NCBI GenBank assembly: GCA_024644125.1
Contig: JAHELQ010000383.1
Location: 1 to 5,451, forward strand
Source of the DNA: Candidatus Aminicenantota bacterium
Lineage (GTDB): Bacteria; Acidobacteriota; Aminicenantia; UBA2199
DNA: 5,451 nucleotides
Reading direction: 5' to 3'
Part shown: one piece after another, positions 1-5,451 of the stretch
Layout of the letters: every line of letters begins with the position of its first letter
Position numbering within the stretch: position 1 is the first letter of the stretch
Program-made: the position numbers and the translations under genes
Notes under the pieces: generated by a model
Database searches by the model: none
Told to the model about the DNA's origin: nothing
What the model saw: only the letters and a program-made list of their open reading frames with translations

Positions 1-3000
1 CATCTACGCCATCCGTCCGGGGTCGCGAGCAGTCCTCGTTCGGGACAAAAAAGATTCTTCGCTTCCGCTTCCTGCGCTCGAAAATCCCTTCGAGATCGAG
101 CTTCGCATCCGCAAAACTCTGGATGAGCGGTTGCCTCGTTACATGATTCCCGCCAATATCTACATACTAGAGCATATGCCCCTGACGGCCAACGGTAAAG
201 TGGATCGCCGGGCATTGACCCCGGTCATGTCTGCGAAAAAATCTCGACTTGTTCTTCCCCGCAATGACGTGGAAACGGCATTGGCGGCGATGTGGGCTTC
301 GGTGCTTGACGCGCCGCAAACATCCATCGGCATCGACGATGACTTCTTCGACAGAGGAGGCCATTCTCTGAAGGCGACAATCCTTGCGGCAAGAATCAAT
401 AAACAATTCGACGCCGACTTCCCAATCCGGTTGGTGTTTGAATTTCCGACAATCCGCGCCATGGGCCGTTACCTGGAACGACAGATGCCCGGTTGCCACT
501 GCGGGATCCTGCCGGTGGAAGAGAAAGATTACTATCCAGTGTCGCCTGCCCAGCAACGGCTCTATTTCATTGAACAATTGGGCAACGCCGGCACAACCTA
601 CAATATGTTCACCGCGCTGTCAATCGAAGGGGCCATAGATGAACAAAAGCTGGAAGCGTCCTTTCGCCGATTGGTCGAGCGGCACGAGAGTTTCCGGACC
701 TCGTTTTTTACAGTGGCGGGGCGACCGGCGCAGCGGATTCACCGGCAGGTTGAGTTCCGGCTCGAAATCATCGACGGCATGCGGGATCGCTTTGTCCGGC
801 CGTTTCAACTGGCGAAAGCGCCTCTGTTGCGAGTGGGATTGGAGAAAATCGGGGATCTCGAACACTTGCTGCTGATCGATATGCACCATATCATTTCCGA
901 CGGTACCTCCATGGGAATTATCCATCGGGATCTAAGTCGCCTCTACAATGGAGAACCGCTGGAGGCGCTTCATCTACAGTACAGGGACTACGCAGTCTGG
1001 CAGCGTTTGCGGGAAGAAGCGGGAGATCTGGAAAGGCAGAAGCGGTTCTGGCTCGATTGTTTCCCCGGAGAGATCCCCCGGTTGGAGTTGCCCGCCGATT
1101 TCCCCAGACCCACGAGTTTGACGTTCGCAGGCGACCGCCATTTATTTCAATTGGACCGTCAAACTTCCGCCGGTTTTTTAAGCCACTGCCGTGAGAACGA
1201 TGTCACCCTTTTTATGAACCTGTTGGCGGCATTCAATGTTCTGATGCATTATTACACAGGGCAACAAGACATCGTGACCGGAACCGGCGTGATGGGGCGC
1301 CCCCACGCGGACACGGAAGATATCGTAGGTATGTTTATCAACGCGTTGGCCTTGCGAAACTTTCCGACGAAAGATACTCTCTACCTGGACTTCCTCCAGG
1401 AGGTGAAGAAGACATGCATCGCGGCCTTCGACAACCAGGGCGCCCAATTCGACGAAGTGGTGGACCGGTTGGGCGTGCAGAGGGATCCCTCCCGCAATCC
1501 GTTGTTCGATGTCATGGTGGTGGTGCAGAATTTCCAGCAACCCGCCATCCGGGCGCAGGGAGTGACCTTCGCGCCATTGGAGAAAACCGAACGCACCTCC
1601 AAATTCGACATGACGCTCTTTGCTTACCAATATGATGATTCGGTGCAATTCAAGTGGGAATACAATATCGCCTTGTTCAAGAAGGAGACGATCCGGCGAA
1701 TGGCGACCCACCTGATCTCAATCATCCGCCGGTGTACAGACTCCCTAAGGAAGTTTCCGATCGGCGACATCGACATCATGACCCCGGCAGAGAAGCTAGA
1801 GATACTGATCCGGCTCAATCGCACCGAGTCATCACTTCCGAAATCGAGCACCATTATCAGCCTGTTCCTGGACCAGGTAAAGGAGAATCCCAACCGAACG
1901 GCCCTCGCCGGCGGCCGGGCAGAAATTCATCTCTCGTACGATTGTTTGTTTCGACGAGCGGAAGAGCTGGCTCTATTTCTAAAGGTACAGAGGGATGACG
2001 AGCGACATTCGATCGTCGCCATCCTTATGGAACAGGGCATCGATTGTATCGTCGCCATCATGGGGGTGTTGCTGTCGGGATTCGCATATCTCCCCATCGA
2101 TCCAGCATTCCCTGAAAACCGTATGCGGCTCATGTTGGATGATGTGGGAGCCCGGATGTTGCTGTCGCAAAAAAAATTCATCCGCGTGATCAACCGCCTG
2201 CAATGGGAGTGCCGAAGTTTGATTCGCGCTCTGGTTCTCGATAGCCACAACGCCACGGAGGAAGCGGAGGTAGAACTCAGTCAACTGATGGAGCGCGGGC
2301 TCTGGGAATATGTTGGCGAGAAGGCCATCGACGACATCACCGGCGGCGGTTGGCAGAATAGCTTCACCGGCGAGCCTTTCTCGAGGGAAGAGATGGATGA
2401 GTACGGCGACAATGTGCTTCGGAAGCTCAAACCGCTCCTGAACGAAAAAATGAGGATTCTCGAAATTGGATCGGCCAGCGGTATCACCATGTTCCGCCTG
2501 GCCCCATTGGTGAGATTTTATTTAGGTTGCGATCTGTCCCAACCGATTATCGACCGGAACCGGGAAATCATCGAGCAGGAAGGCATCGATAACATCGAAT
2601 TGGCGTGCCTGGCGGCTCATGAAATCGACCGCATCGCGGAAGAAGATTTCGATATCGTCATCATCAACAGTGTGATTCAATGCTTCCACGGGCACAATTA
2701 TTTGCGGCAAGTGCTCAAAAAAGCCGTTGCCAAAATGCGGCAGACCGGATTCATCTTTGCCGGCGACATCATGGACCTGGATCTCAAAAAAGAATTGGAG
2801 CGCGATCTCAACATCTTCAAGGAAGAACAGGCAAAGCCCCATCAATCTACCAGGGCCGACTGGTCCACGGAATTGTTTCTGCAGCGAGATTTTTTCGAAG
2901 ACTTGATGCACGAGATTCCGGAATTCCACGATATCCAATTCTCGGACAAAATCCACACCATCGAGAACGAACTCACCCGCTACCGTTACGATGTCCTCAT

Positions 3001-5451
3001 CAGGGTTGACAGAGACAGCCCGAAAAGCGGGAGTACACCCTCCCGTCACAAATTCCTGCTGGATCGAAGGGCGCTTAGAATCCCGGCTGCCTTGCCGAAG
3101 CGGACGATCGTCGAGCCGCACGATCCCGCCTATATTATCTTCACCTCAGGCTCCACCGGAATTCCCAAAGGAGCGCTTGCCACGCACCGCAATGTGGTTC
3201 GGGTGGTGAAAGACACCAACTACCTTGACCTCCAACCCTGCGACCGGATCCTGCAATTGTCCAACACCGCCTTCGACGGCTCTGTATTCGACATATTCGC
3301 CGCGCTGTTGAACGGCGCCACTCTCGTGTTGCCTTCAGGAACCACCGAACAGGGCTTCGATATCATTCAACTGGCAAACATACTGAAGCGCGGCCACATC
3401 TCTGTCTTCTTCCTCACCACCGCTTTATTCAACTCCCTTGTGGAAATCGACATCGACTGCTTCTCGGGGGTTCGAAAGATTCTTTTCGGCGGCGAGCGGA
3501 TTTCGACGGCTCACGCCCTACGGGCGCTTCGGTATCTAGGGCCGGAGCGGTTGCTCCATGTCTACGGTCCAACTGAGACAACGGTGTTCGCCACCTGTTA
3601 TCCAATCGATCACATCGACGAACAGGCCTCGACCATTCCCATCGGACGGCCAATCTCAAATACTTCCGCATATGTTCTCGACAATCTATTCAAACCCGCG
3701 CCCTACGGCGTGGTAGGCGAACTGTGCATCGGTGGCGAAGGGCTGGTCGCCGGATATCTAAACAATCCCGATCAGACGGCAGAACGGTTTGTCGATTGGT
3801 ATGGGAATGGCAACGGGGAACGCCTGTACCGCAGCGGCGATCTGGCGCGTCTCTTACCGGAACAGGGAGGGCAGATCGAATTCATCGGCCGCGCGGACCG
3901 GCAGGTGAAAATCCGTGGCTTCCGCATCGAACTCTCGGAGATCGAACACCATCTAACAGAGATGAATCAGATCCGCGAGGCAGTGGTTCTAGATGTGGAT
4001 TCTCCGGGGGGCGGAAAAATCCTCGAAGCCTGGTTCGTTCCCTCCGACAGGTACATCGGCGATATTGGCGAAGTAAAAGAAAAGCTTGCCGCCCAATGCC
4101 CGGAATTCATGATTCCCGCTTCGATCACGGCTGTCGGAGAGATTCCTCTCACTGCAAACGGCAAAGTGGATCGGAAACGATTGTTGGCTAAACGAAAGAT
4201 GGGGGAGATCGACGGTTACTCGGGAGCGGCAAATCCCGTCGAAGAGTCGTTGCTCCAGATTTGGTCGTCGCTATTGGGGCTTCCGGTAAACGCTATCGCC
4301 ATGGATTCGGATTTTTTCCAATTGGGAGGACATTCTCTGAAGGCGACGATGCTGGTCGCAAAGGTTCATCAGCAATTGGGCGTCAAGCTGCCCCTGGCCG
4401 AAGTGTTCCGGACGCCCACCATCAGGGGATTGGCAGAATACATCGATGCGCGCCCCAAAACCTCCCACACCGAGATTCGCCCCTCGGAAAAACGGGATTA
4501 TTATCCTCTCTCTTCAGCCCAACAGCGAATGTACATTCTGCAGCAATCCATCAAACACCATACCGGCTACAACATGCCGGCCGCGTTTCAATTGACCGGA
4601 GCGCTCGATCTTTCGAGAGTCCAGCATGTATTTTCGCGATTGCTGGCCCGTCATGAAAGCTTGCGAACATCGTTCGTCGCGAAGGATGATTCGCCGGTAC
4701 AACGAATCGCCGACTCATTGGATGCGGTCATTGAACATTGGAAGTGCCTTGCCGATGAAGCGATGCCTCGTTTTATCCGCCCCTTCCGGTTGGGGGATGC
4801 GCCGCTCGTTCGGTTGGGGCTTTTGCCGCTGGTTAGAGACCATCATCTATTGATGATCGATATGCACCACATCATCTCCGATGGCGTCTCGCTGGCGGTT
4901 TTAGTCCGGGAATTTATGGATATATATATTGGAGCGGAATTACCGCAACTGGCCATCCAATATCGCGATTACGCCATCTGGGAAGAGAGATTTTCCCTCG
5001 GGGGAGAGATGAAGCTACAGATGGATTACTGGCTTCACCGCTTCAGCGGCGAACTGCCGCTCCTGGAGTTGCCCCTCGATTTCCCCCGTCCGCGCGAACG
5101 CCGCTTCACCGGCGACACGGTGAATTGTTCCCTGGAAGAAGGGTTAGTAGGACAATTGCGCATATTGTGCCGGGAGACGAATGTGACGATGTTTTTGATG
5201 CTCTCGTCGCTTTTGCGAATACTGTTGGCGAAACTATGTCGCCAGAGCGACGTGGTAATCGGAACGCCTGTGAGCGGCCGGACGCGAGACCGGTTGGAGC
5301 AGGTGGTGGGCATGTTTGTAAACACACTACCCCTCAGAGGACAGGTGCCCGCGAGCTCTTCCTTCCTTGAATATCTCGTCGAAGTTAAAACTCGGACATT
5401 GGACGATTTTCAAAACCAGGATTATCCATTCGACCGGCTGGTGGACGACCT
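1..5451 (+). CDS. Nonribosomal peptide synthetase, internal fragment (A-PCP-C-A[MT]-PCP-C)
   Basis: This is part of a multimodular NRPS, a cytosolic assembly-line enzyme that activates amino acids as aminoacyl-AMP, tethers them to phosphopantetheine arms and joins them by peptide bonds. The frame begins with its first full codon at base 2 and stays open for about 1816 codons to the right edge. Base 1 ends a previous codon and bases 5450-5451 begin another. No start, ribosome binding site or stop lies in the window, so in-frame ATG codons are internal methionines. Domain order is A (C-terminal end), PCP, C, A with an embedded methyltransferase, PCP, C (truncated at the edge). There is no epimerization, thioesterase or docking domain, as expected for the interior of a long synthetase. 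Residue numbers in other entries count from the codon at base 2. The family assignment is certain; the peptide product cannot be named. Confidence 0.98.
2..250 (+). other. Adenylation domain A1, C-terminal subdomain only
   Basis: This is the last ~80 residues of an adenylation domain belonging to the upstream module. Motif a9 is seen as LPRYMIPA (residues 44-51) and motif a10 as NGKVDRR (from residue 64). The a10 lysine, residue 66, is the equivalent of GrsA Lys517, which contacts the substrate carboxylate and the adenylate. The part carrying the specificity pocket lies left of the window, so the amino acid activated cannot be predicted. The stretch before a9 (residues about 10-35) is poorly conserved, which is normal between a8 and a9. 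The domain leads directly into PCP1 through a short linker rich in Lys and Arg. Confidence 0.93.
260..487 (+). other. Peptidyl carrier domain PCP1 (thiolation)
   Basis: This carrier domain of about 75 residues holds the growing chain as a thioester on a 4'-phosphopantetheine arm. The attachment motif reads DDFFDRGGHSLKAT, and the modified serine is residue 122 (codon at 365). The last helix ends in FEFPTIRAMGRYLE, typical of the family. The motif has GGHS rather than the GGDS form common in carriers that precede epimerization domains, which agrees with the C domain that follows directly. It must be activated by a phosphopantetheinyl transferase encoded elsewhere. Confidence 0.96.
356..384 (+). 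repeat. Imperfect direct repeat at the PCP core (second copy 4325-4353)
   Basis: The 29 bases over the phosphopantetheine motif of PCP1 match PCP2 at 26 positions, including 17 consecutive identical bases starting at the His codon. Two of the three differences are synonymous. This is an intragenic repeat of homologous domains, not a mobile element. Confidence 0.85.
530..1745 (+). other. Condensation domain C1, probably LCL type
   Basis: C1 forms the peptide bond between the chain on PCP1 and the aminoacyl group on PCP2. Motifs appear in the usual order: C1 as YYPVSPAQQRLYF (from residue 177), C2 as RHESFRTSF (from about residue 227), the catalytic HHIISDG (residues 295-301, with the second His at 296 and Asp at 300), C4 as YRDYAVWQ, C5 as VGMFINALALR (from about residue 442), and C6 as RDPSRNPLFDVM. 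The length of about 405-410 residues is normal and no catalytic residue is missing. There is no epimerization domain before it and the upstream carrier has GGHS, so an L-configured donor is inferred; a dual condensation/epimerization domain is less likely because its extended HHxxxDG-adjacent and N-terminal His motifs are not apparent. The linker to A2 contains the usual ending with an NRTES segment near 1817-1831. Confidence 0.95.
875..903 (+). repeat. Imperfect direct repeat at the C-domain active site (second copy 4856-4884)
   Basis: The 29 bases coding for IDMHHIISDG are identical in C1 and C2 at 26 positions, and all three differences are at synonymous third codon positions. The protein segment is therefore the same in both domains. 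It reflects shared domain ancestry under strong selection, possibly with gene conversion. Confidence 0.85.
1853..2250 (+). other. Adenylation domain A2, N-terminal part (motifs a1-a2)
   Basis: This is the first segment of the adenylation domain of the complete module. It opens with ISLFLDQVKENPNRTAL, the standard A-domain entry. Motif a1 is LSYDCLFRRAEELA (from residue 644) and motif a2 is GFAYLPIDPAFPENR (residues 693-707). The normal fold continues through MLDDVGARMLLSQ and then RALVLDS near residue 745, the strand that usually comes just before the approach to a3. There the sequence departs into a methyltransferase instead of reaching the nucleotide-binding TSGSTG loop. The A domain resumes near 3060-3110, so the fold is split in sequence but all parts are present. 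Confidence 0.93.
2300..3010 (+). other. SAM-dependent methyltransferase domain embedded in A2 between a2 and a3
   Basis: This is a class I methyltransferase of the NRPS-embedded type, expected to move a methyl group from S-adenosylmethionine to the amino acid of its own module. The entry segment has WQNSFTGEPFSREEMDEYG, matching the W-SS/F-TG-P---EM pattern of these domains. Motif I is ILEIGSASG (E821, G823, G827; 2462-2482). The acidic residue ending strand 2 is D844 in YLGCDLS. FDIVIINSVIQCF (from residue 883) is the strand-4 motif, followed by NYLRQVLKKAV, then FIFAGDIMD. The exit segment ELTRYRYDVLI is the usual C-terminal signature. The length of about 235 residues suits a complete domain. 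The loop has SAS where many relatives have CGT or CAS, so SAM binding is likely but not proven. Because the A2 code predicts an aliphatic residue without a side-chain heteroatom, the backbone nitrogen is the inferred target. Confidence 0.92.
3110..4180 (+). other. Adenylation domain A2, C-terminal part (motifs a3-a10), predicted Ile-activating
   Basis: The A domain resumes with a3 as YIIFTSGSTGIPKG (residues 1044-1057), the ATP phosphate loop. Then follow a4 (AFDGSVFDIF), a5 (HVYGPTETT), a6 (GELCIGGEGLVAGYL), a7 (YRSGDLAR, with the ribose-binding Asp at 1280), a8 (GRADRQVKIRGFRIELSEIE), a9 (CPEFMIPA) and a10 (NGKVDRK, catalytic Lys 1388). Aligned by eye to GrsA, the pocket residues are D1092, G1093, F1096, F1137, L1161, G1163, V1187, V1195, F1196 and K1388, giving DGFFLGVVFK. 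I recall the bacitracin-type isoleucine code as DGFFLGVVYK, so Ile is the best prediction, with Val or another branched aliphatic as the alternative. All core motifs are intact despite the insertion, so the domain should be active. It may need an MbtH-like partner, which is not visible here. Confidence 0.93.
4232..4453 (+). other. Peptidyl carrier domain PCP2 (thiolation)
   Basis: This carrier domain receives the amino acid activated by A2 and presents it to the methyltransferase, to C1 as acceptor and to C2 as donor. The motif reads SDFFQLGGHSLKAT, with the phosphopantetheine serine at residue 1445 (codon at 4334). The domain starts near NPVEESLLQIWSSLLG and ends with FRTPTIRGLAEYID, both typical. 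Like PCP1 it has GGHS, in keeping with the absence of an epimerization domain after it. Confidence 0.96.
4499..5451 (+). other. Condensation domain C2, C-terminal end cut by window edge
   Basis: This domain joins the peptide on PCP2 to the amino acid of the next module, which lies right of the window. It shows motif C1 (YYPLSSAQQRMYIL), C2 (RHESLRTSF), the catalytic HHIISDG (residues 1622-1628, second His 1623, Asp 1627), C4 (YRDYAIWEE) and C5 (VVIGTPVSGR, then VGMFVNTLPLR). It ends in YPFDRLVDD at the edge, before the C6 motif, so about 320 of roughly 430 residues are present. It follows a carrier without an epimerization domain and is probably LCL type. Its donor would carry the putative N-methyl residue. 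Confidence 0.95.

Noticed and set aside
1178..1711. Antisense open frame of 177 codons opposite C1
   Set aside because: It overlaps the conserved C5-C6 region of the condensation domain, has no recognisable motif, and runs opposite an uninterrupted coding frame.
1745..1853. Possible gene boundary or docking region between C1 and A2
   Set aside because: The frame is open and the segment matches the ordinary C-A linker ending in an NRTES-like motif.
2250..3110. Possible independent gene or mobile insertion splitting the A domain
   Set aside because: The frame is continuous across both junctions, there are no inverted repeats or target duplications that I can see, and the inserted domain is a known NRPS partner with both A-domain halves intact.
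2522..3121. Antisense open frame of 199 codons opposite the methyltransferase
   Set aside because: It lies fully opposite conserved methyltransferase sequence, resembles no family I know, and is a common by-product of codon use in this frame.
3724..4191. Plus-strand open frame of 155 codons in another frame over A2
   Set aside because: The true frame here encodes a6 to a10 of the adenylation domain. The alternative is rich in Arg, Ser and Gly, as expected from an out-of-frame reading.
4918..4930. AT-rich run (ggatatatatatt) resembling a promoter -10 or hairpin
   Set aside because: It codes in frame for MDIYIG inside C2, between conserved motifs, with no -35 partner or downstream gene start.

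Overview
The window lies wholly inside one very large plus-strand gene for a modular nonribosomal peptide synthetase (NRPS). A single reading frame, with its first full codon at base 2, stays open to the last base: about 1816 codons with no stop and no frameshift that I could find on translating it through. Neither the start nor the stop codon is present, so the gene extends beyond both edges. There is no intergenic DNA here, hence no promoter, terminator, RNA gene or mobile element to report. Other open frames, including antisense ones up to about 200 codons, are shadows of this coding sequence.

The layout, in order, is: the C-terminal end of an adenylation domain (A1, about 2-250); a carrier domain (PCP1, 260-487); a complete condensation domain (C1, 530-1745); a second adenylation domain (A2, 1853-4180) split by an embedded SAM-dependent methyltransferase (MT, about 2300-3010); a second carrier domain (PCP2, 4232-4453); and most of a second condensation domain (C2, 4499 to the right edge). 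So the window holds the tail of module n, the whole of module n+1 as C-A(MT)-PCP, and the first domain of module n+2. All catalytic motifs that can be checked are intact.

The most notable point is where the methyltransferase sits. It interrupts A2 between core motifs a2 and a3, not between a8 and a9 as in most N-methylating NRPS modules. The ten-residue specificity code of A2 reads DGFFLGVVFK, one residue from the isoleucine code I recall from bacitracin-type synthetases. The module is therefore predicted to load Ile (or a similar branched aliphatic residue) and, if the methyltransferase works, to N-methylate it. No epimerization domain lies between either PCP and the following C domain, so both condensations look like LCL type.

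The organism is a bacterium with moderately GC-rich DNA (mid-50s percent by eye). The sequence alone does not fix the phylum. The product should be a linear or cyclic lipopeptide or peptide of unknown identity, because only one complete module is visible.
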